Source of the DNA: Actinomycetota bacterium
GTDB taxonomy: Bacteria; Actinomycetota; Nitriliruptoria; Nitriliruptorales; Nitriliruptoraceae
Assembly (NCBI GenBank): GCA_019347575.1
Contig: JAHWKY010000002.1
Location: 1 to 64,000, forward strand
Length of the DNA stretch: 64,000 bases
Direction of reading: 5' to 3'
The notes under the pieces are model-generated. The model was not told the DNA's origin and made no database searches. It saw nothing but the letters and a program-made list of their open reading frames with translations. Every line of letters begins with the position of its first letter. Position 1 is the first letter of the stretch. Both the position numbers and the translations under genes were made by a program. This document shows positions 26,065 to 38,782 of the stretch, piece after piece.

Positions 26065-26775
26065 GTGCTCTTGGTGGTCGCCGCCACACCCCGCGAGGCC
26101 GCTCCGCTGGTGTCGTCGCTGGTCGACCTCTCCCCTGCCACGGTCCACGGCGTCGCGGTCGGCGCCGGCTCCATCGCGGGCATCGACGTCGCTCTCGCCA
26201 CGACCGGCATCGGCCGCGCGGGCTGCGCCTTCGTCCTCTCGCGACTGCTGCTCAGCGAGCCCAACGCGGTCGTCCAGGTCGGCGTCGGCGGGGCGTTCGA
26301 GTCTGCGCTGGACGTCGGTGAGGTCGCCCTGGCGACCACCGACACCTACGCCGACCTCGGCGTGCGCAGCGAGGACGGCTGGATCGGCCCCGCACAGCTG
26401 GGCTTCCCGCTCGTCGAGCGCGACGGCGCGGTCCACGACGCCACCTTCCCCTGCCACCCCGAGGCCACGGCGGCGGCGGCGAGTGCGCTCGGTGCAGCGA
26501 CGGGACCGTTCGTGACGCTCGAGACCGTGACCAGCAGCGACGACAGCGCCGGCGACCTCGTCGCGCGCTACGCCCCGCTGGTCGAGTCGATGGAGGGCGC
26601 CGCGGCCGCCCACGTGTGCTCGCTCACCGACACCCCGTTCGTGCAGATCCGCGCCGCGTCCAACGTCGTCGGCCGTCGCGACCGCGCGGCGTGGCGTCTC
26701 GACGACGCCATCACGGCCGCTGCCGAGGCCGCCCGTCGTGTCCTGCCCACCATCGCAGAGGTGACCGCCCCGTGA
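26065..26775 (+). CDS. mqnB: futalosine hydrolase
   Basis: This enzyme of 236 residues cleaves futalosine to dehypoxanthine futalosine and hypoxanthine, the second step of the futalosine menaquinone route. It has the nucleoside phosphorylase/MTAN fold. Family marks are AATPREAAPL at the N-terminus, TGIGRAGCA, the VQVGVGGAF turn, and the MEGAAAAHVC active-site segment near 190. VQIRAASNVVGRRD follows near the end. The next gene, mqnD, overlaps by GTGA, which strongly supports the assignment. Confidence 0.88.
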   Translation: MLLVVAATPREAAPLVSSLVDLSPATVHGVAVGAGSIAGIDVALATTGIGRAGCAFVLSRLLLSEPNAVVQVGVGGAFESALDVGEVALATTDTYADLGVRSEDGWIGPAQLGFPLVERDGAVHDATFPCHPEATAAAASALGAATGPFVTLETVTSSDDSAGDLVARYAPLVESMEGAAAAHVCSLTDTPFVQIRAASNVVGRRDRAAWRLDDAITAAAEAARRVLPTIAEVTAP

Positions 26776-27608
26776 AGGACCTGGAGCTCGGTTACTCCCC
26801 CTGTCCCAACGACACCTTCATCTTCCACGCGCTGACGCACGGGCTCGTCGAGGTGGGCGACGTCACCGTCCGCGAGGTGCTCGAGGACGTCGAGACGCTC
26901 AACCGCTGGGCGACCGAGGCGCGGCTCGACCTGACCAAGATCAGCTACCACGCCTACGGCCACCTCCGCGACGAGTACGTCGCGCTCCGGGCCGGTGGGG
27001 CGATGGGGCGGGGCGTGGGCCCGCTGCTGGTGGCGCGCGACGGGATGCTCGATGTCGAGCAGGCGACCATCGCCATCCCGGGGCGGCTCACCACGGCGAC
27101 GCTGCTGCTGCGGATGCTGGTCCCGCAGGAGGTCATGACCGTCGAGATGCGCTACGACGACATCGAGGCAGCGGTCGCGCACGGTGACGTCGACGCGGGC
27201 CTGATCATCCACGAGTCGCGCTTCACCTACCGCCAGCACGGGCTGACGGCGGTGATGGACGTGGGCGAGCGCTGGGAGGAGGAGACCGGCCTGCCGCTGC
27301 CGCTCGGCGCCATCCTCATCCGCCGCAGCCTCGGTGACGACGTCGCCGAGGCGGTCAACGACGGCATCCGCCGTTCGCTCGAGTACGCCCAGCAGCACCC
27401 GGACGAGTCCGCCCGCTACGTCGCCGAGCACGCCCAGGAGTCCGATCCCGAGGTCACGCGGGCCCACATCGAGCTGTACGTCAACGACTTCTCCCTCGAC
27501 GTGGGCGACGAGGGAGAGATGGCGGTCGCCGAGCTGTTCGCCCGTGCCGAGGAGCAGGGCCTGCTGCCTCCGAACAACGCCCCGCTGTTCGCGGGGAACC
27601 CTCCCTGA
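26772..27608 (+). CDS. mqnD: 1,4-dihydroxy-6-naphthoate synthase
   Basis: MqnD converts cyclic dehypoxanthine futalosine to 1,4-dihydroxy-6-naphthoate in the futalosine pathway. The 278-residue protein opens with the family signature GYSPCPNDTFIFHAL. It continues with the periplasmic-binding-like two-lobe fold (VETLNRWATEARLD, TKISYHAYGHL, GLIIHESRFTY with catalytic His). GTG 26772 overlaps the mqnB stop. mqnA, mqnC and mqnE are not in the window. The converging adenylate cyclase gene ends 20 bases away. Confidence 0.94.
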   Translation: MKDLELGYSPCPNDTFIFHALTHGLVEVGDVTVREVLEDVETLNRWATEARLDLTKISYHAYGHLRDEYVALRAGGAMGRGVGPLLVARDGMLDVEQATIAIPGRLTTATLLLRMLVPQEVMTVEMRYDDIEAAVAHGDVDAGLIIHESRFTYRQHGLTAVMDVGERWEEETGLPLPLGAILIRRSLGDDVAEAVNDGIRRSLEYAQQHPDESARYVAEHAQESDPEVTRAHIELYVNDFSLDVGDEGEMAVAELFARAEEQGLLPPNNAPLFAGNPP

Positions 27609-27628
27609 GCGTGACCGCGTGACGCCCG

Positions 27629-28801
27629 TCACTCCTCCTCGGAGGTGGGACCTTCGAGCCAGCGCACCACGAGCGGACGCTGCGTCCCAAGGCCGCGGAG
27701 CCGCACCGGCGGGATGCGCTTGACGTCGAACAGCTCCTCGAGGTCGTCCTGCAGGGTCGGGTCCGCGAGCAGCGACCACGGGCGGGCGCGGTCGGTCAAG
27801 CGAGCGGCGAGGTTCACGGCGGAGCCGTAGTAGTCGCCCTCACGGACCAGGACGGGGCCGGAAGCGACGCCGGCCCGCAGGGGGGCCTCCTCGAGCGCCT
27901 CGATCGGCCGCACCAGGTCGAGCAGCACCCGCACGAGGGTGACGGTGTCCGGGGCGACGAGCATGGCGGCGTCGCCGAGGTACTTGACGACCGCGACCTC
28001 GAGGGCGGATGCGGCCACCTCGATGACGCGCGACTCGAAGCGGTCGAGGACCTCGTCGAGTCCCTGGGGGTCGATGCGCGCCGACAGGGCGGTGTAGCCG
28101 ACGACGTCGACGAAGCCGACCGCGATGTCGATCTCGGGCTCGTGCCCACGTGCTGCGAGTGCGGCGACCTCGGTGCTGAGCACGTGCTCGAGCACCATGC
28201 GGTAGGTGGCCACGACGAGCTTCTCGGAGATGGGTTCGAGCCGCCGCGCCATCTCGGCGAGGGCGACCGCGACGGTGAGGTCGTCGGCGCCGGACTGCCG
28301 CAGCGGGATCACCAGCTCGTCGCGGATCAGCGCGAGGTCGCTCATCGCCATCGACCACGCCGCCTGACCGCGACTGCGCGTGCCACGGATGACGGTGTCG
28401 ACGGGGATGGTCTCGAGCAGCTTGGCGACCTCCCGGGCCCACTCGAGCTCGTTGCGTCCGTAGCGGTCGACCACTGGCAGGCCGAGCGCGGCACGGATCT
28501 CGCCGAGCACCGACTCCGGTACGCCGGACTTGCCCGCGATGCGGGCGAGCGTGTAGCTGCGCCGATCGGAGAACAGTTGCTGGGTCAGCACCAGCGGGAC
28601 GCGCCCCGTGCGCACCGCCCGACGGGCCTCGTCCTCGTCGACGCCGAGGCTGACGAGGGCCTCGATCGTCTCCTCGTCCTCCTCGGTGAGTTCGACCGCG
28701 GAGTCGGCGATGGCGTCCGCGACGAACGCGGGGAGCTCGCCCGTGATCTCCGCCGCGCGGGGACGGTCCCGCGCGTGCGCAGGCACATGGTCGTCGACCA
28801 C
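27629..28801 (-). CDS. class III adenylate cyclase with N-terminal regulatory domain (Rv1264/Rv2212-like)
   Basis: This 390-residue cytoplasmic protein makes cAMP from ATP. The C-terminal catalytic domain (about 215-385) has both metal-binding aspartates, in VGFVDVVGYT and KYLGDAAML, with the base-selecting Lys. It also has the transition-state Asn/Arg in SAVNLAARLTDR, so it should be active. The N-terminal helical part (about 30-205) resembles the autoinhibitory, pH-sensing domain of mycobacterial Rv1264. No membrane spans are seen. GTG 28801 has AGGAGG upstream. cAMP could act through the Crp/Fnr protein at 38783-39466, but that link is not shown. Confidence 0.88.
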   Translation of the reverse strand: MVDDHVPAHARDRPRAAEITGELPAFVADAIADSAVELTEEDEETIEALVSLGVDEDEARRAVRTGRVPLVLTQQLFSDRRSYTLARIAGKSGVPESVLGEIRAALGLPVVDRYGRNELEWAREVAKLLETIPVDTVIRGTRSRGQAAWSMAMSDLALIRDELVIPLRQSGADDLTVAVALAEMARRLEPISEKLVVATYRMVLEHVLSTEVAALAARGHEPEIDIAVGFVDVVGYTALSARIDPQGLDEVLDRFESRVIEVAASALEVAVVKYLGDAAMLVAPDTVTLVRVLLDLVRPIEALEEAPLRAGVASGPVLVREGDYYGSAVNLAARLTDRARPWSLLADPTLQDDLEELFDVKRIPPVRLRGLGTQRPLVVRWLEGPTSEEE

Positions 28802-28826
28802 GGTCGCTCCTACCTCCTCGGAAAGT

Positions 28827-28852
28827 GACGCCGCCCCGATCGGGGCGGCGTC
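28827..28852 (-). terminator. 26-bp perfect palindrome, terminator of the ceramidase-like gene
   Basis: GACGCCGCCCCGA and its exact reverse complement meet with no central spacer, giving a very stable GC stem that in the transcript would close to a small loop. It lies 29 bases beyond the stop of the upstream secreted enzyme, before the cyclase start, and a short T-rich run (ACTTTCC) follows. Being symmetrical, it could also bind a dimeric protein. Confidence 0.65.
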
Positions 28853-28880
28853 AGGGTAGAGAGGGTAGGGGCGGAGCGGG

Positions 28881-30608
28881 CTACCTCAGATCGTCGAGCA
28901 GCTGGATCGACGTCTCGAGGACGTGGTCGCCGGTGCAGTGGTCGATCGCGTAGCTGTCCTCGTAGTTGACGATCAGCACGCCCCCGGCGACGAAGCCCAG
29001 GCCCTGTTGACCGACCATGCTCATCTCGAAGTCCTGCGGCATGTAGCCCAGCGAGTCGTTGGTCTGTCCGATCGGCATCGTGACCAGCGCCCCGGACTTC
29101 TCCTTGATCGTGTTGGTGAGGTTGGCGAACACCTCACCTGGCGCGGTGGTCAGCGCGAACTGGGTGCCGATGCGCGCCGCCGAGACCGGCAGCTCGACAC
29201 CGAAGGCCGACGCCGACGTGCACGGGGCGGAGTCGGGTTCCTTGCCGGTCCGGATCGATACCGGACCGGGCACGAACTCGCGGTCGAAGAAGCCGGGGAG
29301 GCCGAGGGCGGACAGCGGGGCGTTGGTCACCGGCTGGACCCACGTCGCGCCGGCCACGCGGACGTCGTTGTCGGTCAGCGTCGTGCCCGCGCCGATCTCG
29401 GGGACGCGCTGCGCCAGCGCGTGACCCATGGCGGTGCCGCCGCGGGTGGACATGTTGCCCAGGCCGGTCATGAAGTGCAGGCCGATCCCGCCGAAGCGCT
29501 GCTCGACGGTCGTCGCGAAGACCCCCGGCCAGTCCGCGTGCGCTCGGCTGGCACCACTGCCGCGGGTGGTCGGGTGCCCGGCGAAGGTTCCGACGGTGGC
29601 GATCGTCTTGCCGGTCTCAGCGTCGAGCGCGCGCAGCCAGGACAGCTGCTGCTCCTCTGCCGAGCGGTAGGTGTCGCGGCGCTCGCTGTTGTGCGCGCGT
29701 GCCTCCTGCTCACCGATCTCGACGACCGCGGGGCGAGCAGCCTCGACGGCGCCACGGACGCTCTCGCGGATGGCATCGACGGTCTGCGCCATGTACCAGT
29801 CGGGCACGAACCCCCAGCCCCCGAGGTAGTCCATGGCGCTGTGGGCGTGGGTCGCGTGGATGATGATGCCGGCCGGGTCGACGTCGAGCTCGACGCCCAG
29901 CTCCTGCTGGAGCTGCTTGATGCCGCAGTCGTCGCACTTGCTCTGGTAGTCGTACAGGTAGCCCTCGGCGTCGATCACCGTGAGGACGAAGGTGTCGTCA
30001 CCGTCGCTGAGCGCGACCGAGCGCACCCACAGACCGTTGCCGGTGGTGGGATCGCCGTCCTCACCGAAGCCGCTGTCCTCGTAGCCGGGATCGCCGGGCG
30101 CGAGATCCCACTCGGTGAGTGGGTTCATCGGTCCGAGCCCGAAGCCACCGCTGTAGATGCAGTCGGGGTTCTCCGGCCACGGGCTCGTGGTCGAGGTGAC
30201 GAGGTGCGCGTGCTCGGGGTCCTCGACGAACTCCTCGAAGAACGAGTCGGACAGCGTGGCGCACTTGCCGTGGTCGGTCTCCCAGCGCGCCCCGGGGAAC
30301 TCCTCCTCGTACGCCTCCGGGTCGGGGTACAGCGACACCTTGTGCGCCCCGACGAGAACCTGGCCGTCCTGGAGGGCGGCGCTGTCGAGCAGCTCGTCGA
30401 GCCCGGAGGTGTCGAGGCCCGGCGCGGCGGCGTCGGCGGCGACGTCGGGCGCCCTCGGGGCGGTGTCGGCCCGCTCGGCCGCGGTCACCTCGGTGGGGGT
30501 GAGTGGAGCGGTCGGGGCGGTCACTGTGCCGGCGACGGCGCCCGCGACGGGCACGGCAGCCGCGAGCGCGGCGACGAGGAAGCGGCGTGCGTGGCGACGG
30601 AGGTTCAT
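28881..30608 (-). CDS. secreted neutral/alkaline ceramidase-like hydrolase
   Basis: The 575-residue exported protein has an Arg-rich signal peptide (MNLRRHARRFLVAALAAAV). The metal-binding HATHAHSAMDYLGGW segment near 245 matches the zinc site of neutral ceramidases, which hydrolyse the amide of ceramide. Further matches are the GTFAGHPTT strand, HADWPG, a GLGN region and the late APGEVFANLT and NDSLGYMPQDFEM segments. Actinobacteria rarely make ceramide, so the natural substrate may be another lipid amide. The call rests on motif similarity and length only. Confidence 0.65.
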   Translation of the reverse strand: MNLRRHARRFLVAALAAAVPVAGAVAGTVTAPTAPLTPTEVTAAERADTAPRAPDVAADAAAPGLDTSGLDELLDSAALQDGQVLVGAHKVSLYPDPEAYEEEFPGARWETDHGKCATLSDSFFEEFVEDPEHAHLVTSTTSPWPENPDCIYSGGFGLGPMNPLTEWDLAPGDPGYEDSGFGEDGDPTTGNGLWVRSVALSDGDDTFVLTVIDAEGYLYDYQSKCDDCGIKQLQQELGVELDVDPAGIIIHATHAHSAMDYLGGWGFVPDWYMAQTVDAIRESVRGAVEAARPAVVEIGEQEARAHNSERRDTYRSAEEQQLSWLRALDAETGKTIATVGTFAGHPTTRGSGASRAHADWPGVFATTVEQRFGGIGLHFMTGLGNMSTRGGTAMGHALAQRVPEIGAGTTLTDNDVRVAGATWVQPVTNAPLSALGLPGFFDREFVPGPVSIRTGKEPDSAPCTSASAFGVELPVSAARIGTQFALTTAPGEVFANLTNTIKEKSGALVTMPIGQTNDSLGYMPQDFEMSMVGQQGLGFVAGGVLIVNYEDSYAIDHCTGDHVLETSIQLLDDLR

Positions 30609-30745
30609 ATCTGGGCGTCCTGGACGTTAGGTCGGAGGGTGGGCTTGACGGCCTTGTCACCGCTTCGACGCCCGGGGCGCGAACTCCTGCTAGCGCACGC
30701 GCGGGGCCTTCGGCTCGGCGGTGCAGCGGGGCGGGCGGCGTCGGG

Positions 30746-31513
30746 TCAGCGGGGCGCCATGCGGAGGGCGCCGTCGAGGCGGATGACCTCCCCGTTGAGG
30801 TAGTCGTTCTGCGCGATGTGCAGGACCAGCGCCCCGAACTCGTCGGGGCCGCCGAGTCGGGGCGGGTTGGGGATCGCCGCGGCGAGCTCGTCGCGGGCCT
30901 CCTGCGGCAGCATCGCCAACAGGGGCGTGTCGAACGTGCCCGGCGCGATGGTGACGACGCGGATCCCGTAGCGGGCGAGGTCCCGTGCCGCCGGGAGCGT
31001 CATCCCGACGATCCCGCCCTTGCTGGCGCTGTATGCGGCCTGGCCGATCTGGCCCTCGAACGCCGCGATCGACGCGGTGTTGACGATCACCCCCCGCTGG
31101 CCATCGGCGTCCGGGTCGCGCTCGGCCATCCGTACGGCCGCCAGACGCAGCACGTTGAACGTGCCGACGAGGTTGATCTCGACCACGAGCTTGAACTGGT
31201 CCAGATCGTGGGGGCCATCACGGCCGACGATCCGCTGGGGCGGGCCGATCCCGGCGCAGCTCACCGCGATGTCGATCCCGCCGAACCGTTCCGTGGCGAG
31301 ATCGAGGGCGTCGGTCACGGCGTCCGGGTCGCGCACGTCCGCCGGGGCGAACGCGGCGCGATCCCCCAGCTCGGACGCTCGGTCGGCACCGGCCGACTCC
31401 GGCAGGTCGAGCAGCACCACGTTCGCGCCCGCCCCGTGCAGCGCCCGCGTCGTCGCGTTGCCGAGACCTGACGCTCCGCCGGTGACGATCGCCGTCCGAC
31501 CCGACACGTCCAC
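30746..31513 (-). CDS. short-chain dehydrogenase, 3-hydroxyacyl-CoA dehydrogenase type-2-like
   Basis: The 255-residue NAD(P)-dependent oxidoreductase has the TGGASGLG cofactor motif, [14 protein letters not shown] around the catalytic Ser, and YSASK. The segments [33 protein letters not shown] and the ending [18 protein letters not shown] closely resemble HSD17B10-type enzymes, which oxidise 3-hydroxyacyl-CoA (including branched-chain intermediates). The GTG at 31513 has GAGGAGG upstream. It is divergent from the Lhr helicase gene and appears to stand alone. Confidence 0.88.
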   Translation of the reverse strand: MDVSGRTAIVTGGASGLGNATTRALHGAGANVVLLDLPESAGADRASELGDRAAFAPADVRDPDAVTDALDLATERFGGIDIAVSCAGIGPPQRIVGRDGPHDLDQFKLVVEINLVGTFNVLRLAAVRMAERDPDADGQRGVIVNTASIAAFEGQIGQAAYSASKGGIVGMTLPAARDLARYGIRVVTIAPGTFDTPLLAMLPQEARDELAAAIPNPPRLGGPDEFGALVLHIAQNDYLNGEVIRLDGALRMAPR

Positions 31514-31592
31514 GCACGCCTCCTCGTCGTTGGCGGGCGAGGGTAGAGGTGCGGAGGTCGGCGGTGTCGCAGCGGCGGGGTACGGTCGGGGC

Positions 31593-36059
<4,467 letters not shown>

Positions 36060-36243
36060 CCGGCCGCGTTGCGCGAGCAGACGCGACGGCACGGGCGCTG
36101 CCGCGAGCGCGCGCCCGCCCGCCGGTGGAGCACCGGAACCGCCCCCAACCCCCGCAGAACGTGCAGCAGATGCGCCGAACGGCGCCGGACGTGGCGTAGG
36201 CTCGAACCGCGATCCACCTCCGATACGAAGGAGAGCACCGACC

Positions 36244-36420
36244 ATGGCGGAATCCGTCATCGTGACGAGCAAGGTCAAGGCAGCCATCAAGGAGCAGGGC
36301 ATGCGCACGGACGGCAGCCTGCCCGATGCCTTGAACGACAAGATCCACTCGATGCTGAAGGAAGCGGCCAGCCGCGCCAAGGAGAACGGGCGCAGCACGG
36401 TCCGTCCGCACGACCTGTAG
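36244..36420 (+). CDS. single histone-fold DNA-binding protein (bacterial histone, HBb-like)
   Basis: This 58-residue basic protein fits one histone fold. A short helix (TSKVKAAIKEQG), loop, long central helix (ALNDKIHSMLKEAASRAKEN) and the hallmark GR-S-TV-RP-H-DL end (Gly-Arg-x-Thr, then Asp-Leu) match the L2 loop RT-D pair of archaeal histones and of the bacterial HBb proteins. It should dimerise and bind DNA. GAAGGAG lies nine bases before ATG 36244, and a very strong terminator follows. It stands 184 bases downstream of lhr. The protein is too short for HU or DUF1931 doublets. A function in chromosome packing or gene control is inferred. Confidence 0.8.
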   Translation: MAESVIVTSKVKAAIKEQGMRTDGSLPDALNDKIHSMLKEAASRAKENGRSTVRPHDL

Positions 36421-36444
36421 GCCGTACCAGCGACACCACGCGTC

Positions 36445-36472
36445 CCAGCCCCCGGTTCACGCCGGGGGCTGG
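36445..36472 (+). terminator. strong hairpin terminator of the histone-fold gene
   Basis: CCAGCCCCCGG-TTCACG-CCGGGGGCTGG is a perfect 11-bp stem with a 6-base loop, 24 bases after the stop, followed by CGCGTTGTTCC. It is one of the strongest terminator candidates in the window and suggests a highly expressed short transcript. Confidence 0.8.
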
Positions 36473-36599
36473 CGCGTTGTTCCGCGATGGTGGCCATCCG
36501 TACACACGGTCGCTAACACCCCCGACAGCGCTGTAGTTCCAGGGAGCGGCGTGACCGTCCACGGTACTGGTGCCCCGCCTGCCAACCCGCCCCGACCTG

Positions 36600-36768
36600 A
36601 GCGTGTGCATCCAGGCCCGCCCCGCGGGTCAATCTGCACACGCTCGTCCCGGCAACCTCCAGCGTGTGCATCCAGGCCCGCCCCGCGGGTCCATCTGCAC
36701 ACGCTCGTCCCCGCAACCTCCAGCGTGTGCATCCAGGCCCGCCTCGCGGGTCCATCTGCACACGCTCG
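36600..36768. repeat. tandem array of three 61-bp hairpin units
   Basis: Units begin at 36600, 36661 and 36722; the third is cut short near 36768. Each holds the inverted pair AGCGTGTGCA and TGCACACGCT around about 25 bases of GC-rich loop (GGCCCGCCCCGCGGGTC-like). Units differ by only a few bases, mostly in the loop. The stretch lies between the histone terminator and the next genes, and no supported reading frame covers it. Likely roles are multiple transcription stops or a protein-binding array. Confidence 0.8.
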
Positions 36769-36795
36769 GGTGGGCGCCCCGTACCCTCCGTCCCC

Positions 36796-36894
36796 ATGGA
36801 TGCGGGCGGTGCGGGGCTGGTGCTGCTGTTCCTGGTGACCGCCGGGGCGGTGGTGTGGTACCGGTGGCACAGGAGCCTCTACCCCGGTGGCTAG
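36796..36894 (+). CDS. possible 32-residue single-span membrane peptide
   Basis: An ATG at 36796 opens a frame coding a hydrophobic helix (LVLLFLVTAGAVVWYRW) with a short basic tail, ending at TAG 36892-36894. It lies just after the hairpin array and 35 bases before the SDR start. No ribosome site is visible upstream, so expression is doubtful. Confidence 0.25.
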   Translation: MDAGGAGLVLLFLVTAGAVVWYRWHRSLYPGG

Positions 36895-36929
36895 GGTTCG
36901 GGCGCGGTCGGTGGGAGGCGGTTCGGCTG

Positions 36930-37697
36930 ATGGACCTCGGGCTGGACGGCACCACCATCCTGGTGACGGGGGCATCCGGAGGCATCGGCTCCGCGGTCGC
37001 CCGGACGCTGGCCGCCGAGGGCGCCCACGTTGCGGTGCACTACCACCGCAACCGCGACGCCGCCGAAGAGGTCGCGGCCGAGATCGCCGGCCACGTGGTC
37101 GCAGGCGATCTGCGCGACGAGGTCGAGGTCGCGCGCGTTGTCGCCGAGGCCGGCGCCCCGAGGGGGCGCCTCGACGGTTGTGTGGCCAACGCGGGCGTGT
37201 GGCCCCGCGAGGACGTGCCGGTGGTCGACATGGACCTGGACCGCTGGCGCGCGACGCTCGACGCCAACCTCACCGCGACGTTCCTCACCGCCCGCGCGTA
37301 CCTGCGACACGTGCGCACGGTGGGCCACGGCTCGCTGGTGATGACCGCGTCCACGGCGGGACGCTTCGGCGAGGCCGGCCACGCCGACTACGCCGCCGCG
37401 AAGGCCGCGATGGCGTACGGGCTGCTGCTGTCGCTCAAGAACGAGGTGGTCGCACTCGGGCCGGGCGTGCGCGTGAACGCGGTCGCGCCGGGCTGGACCG
37501 TGTCACCGATGACCACCCGCGACCTCGACCAGGCGACCATCGACCGCGTGACGGCGACGATGCCGCTGCGCAAGGTGGCCACGCCCCAGGACGTCGCGGC
37601 CGCGGTCGCCTTCCTGCTGTCCCCGACCGCTGCCGGGCACGTGACGGGCGAGCTGATCACGGTCGCGGGCGGGATGGAGGGCCGGCTCCTGAGGTGA
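36930..37697 (+). CDS. short-chain dehydrogenase/reductase (FabG-like)
   Basis: The 255-residue NAD(P)H-dependent oxidoreductase has TGASGGIG, the NAGVWP strand, the catalytic Ser in MTASTAGRFGEAG, YAAAK (Tyr/Lys), and VNAVAPGWTVSPMT. VTGELITVAGG closes the sequence as in FabG-type 3-oxoacyl reductases. GGGAGG lies upstream of ATG 36930. Context gives no pathway, since its neighbours are a hairpin array and a stress protein. Acyl-ACP or small-molecule carbonyl reduction is possible. Confidence 0.85.
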   Translation: MDLGLDGTTILVTGASGGIGSAVARTLAAEGAHVAVHYHRNRDAAEEVAAEIAGHVVAGDLRDEVEVARVVAEAGAPRGRLDGCVANAGVWPREDVPVVDMDLDRWRATLDANLTATFLTARAYLRHVRTVGHGSLVMTASTAGRFGEAGHADYAAAKAAMAYGLLLSLKNEVVALGPGVRVNAVAPGWTVSPMTTRDLDQATIDRVTATMPLRKVATPQDVAAAVAFLLSPTAAGHVTGELITVAGGMEGRLLR

Positions 37698-37866
37698 GCG
37701 GGCGTGGCGACGCGCGGCACGACGGCTACCCCACGCCGCGACCCCCGCCCCGGCGTCGGTGTCCGCTCCAGATGTGCACAACGACACACCCGGGGTGCGT
37801 CCTGGGCCGCAGAGCTCCCCAGCTGCTCAGGTGATGATGGTCCCACGTTGCAGGGAGGCACCTGGG

Positions 37867-38700
37867 ATGCCGGGAACGATCGTGGTAGGGACCGACGGCT
37901 CGCCGAGCGCACAGCTCGCGGTCGAGCGGGCGGTCCGGGTGGCGGACGCTGACGACAGCGAGGTGCTGGTCGTCCACGCGTACGCCGACACCAGGGGGGT
38001 GCCCGGACCGCTGCTGGGGGGCGAACCGCTCGACCCCGCCCGCCAGGGCCGCGTCGTACTCGACGCGGCGAGGCGGCGCTACGAGACCGTCGGTCTCACC
38101 ACGATCCTGCGGGCCGGCGACGTCGTCGAGGTGCTCGAGGACGCCGCGGTGCGTTCCGGCGCGCACCTCGTCGTCGTCGGCAACCGCGGGATGGGGTCGG
38201 TCCGTCGCCGTCTCATGGGTTCGGTGCCCGACGAGCTGTCGCACCGCCCGCCGACCGATCTGCTGATCGTGCACTCGACCGACGGTCGTCACGAGGAGGC
38301 GCTGACGCCCCGATCCGAGCTGCCCGACTACACGCGTCTGCTGGTTGGCGTCGACGCCACCGAGTCCGCTGCGCGCGCGACCCACGCGGCTGCCGAGCTG
38401 GCGCGCGCTACCGGCGCCGAGCTGCTCATCGCCACCGTCACCGACGGGCACGACGACGTCGGTCATCTCGAGGTCGCCGCCGAGGTCGCGCGGTCGTGCG
38501 GCGTGGAGCCCAAGACGCACGTGGTCGTGGCCCACGATGTCGCACAAGGACTGTGCGAGACAGCCGTCTCGCACGACGCACAGCTCATCGTCGTCGGCAA
38601 CGTCGGGATGAGCACGACACCGCGGCTGCTGGGGGGGTGTGTACCCGATCGGGTCACGCACGGGGCGCCGTGTGACGTGCTCGTCGTCCGGACGAGCTGA
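37867..38700 (+). CDS. tandem universal stress protein (two USP domains)
   Basis: The 277-residue protein has two UspA-like domains. The first (about 1-140) begins TIVVGTDGSPSA and ends with GNRGMGSVRRRLMGSVPDELS, an ATP-binding GxxG(x9)GS pattern. The second (about 155-275) begins RLLVGVDATES and has GNVGMSTTPRLLGGCVPDRV. Such proteins bind ATP and appear under hypoxia or stress in actinobacteria. ATG 37867 has AGGGAGG eight bases upstream. It precedes the Crp/Fnr gene by 82 bases, which may reflect shared control. Confidence 0.9.
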   Translation: MPGTIVVGTDGSPSAQLAVERAVRVADADDSEVLVVHAYADTRGVPGPLLGGEPLDPARQGRVVLDAARRRYETVGLTTILRAGDVVEVLEDAAVRSGAHLVVVGNRGMGSVRRRLMGSVPDELSHRPPTDLLIVHSTDGRHEEALTPRSELPDYTRLLVGVDATESAARATHAAAELARATGAELLIATVTDGHDDVGHLEVAAEVARSCGVEPKTHVVVAHDVAQGLCETAVSHDAQLIVVGNVGMSTTPRLLGGCVPDRVTHGAPCDVLVVRTS

Positions 38701-38782
38701 CGGCTCAGGACGGAGCGTCGGCGCGCTCTCTCGGATCGATCCAGCCGTTTAGGCTGGTGACCTCCGAGGGTCAAGGGGGGTC

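Noticed and set aside
36570-36929. An open frame leading into the SDR at 36930, encoding a repeated Arg/Pro/His peptide
   Set aside because: It is the readout of the 61-bp hairpin array in a GC-rich frame. ATG 36930 gives the standard SDR N-terminus.
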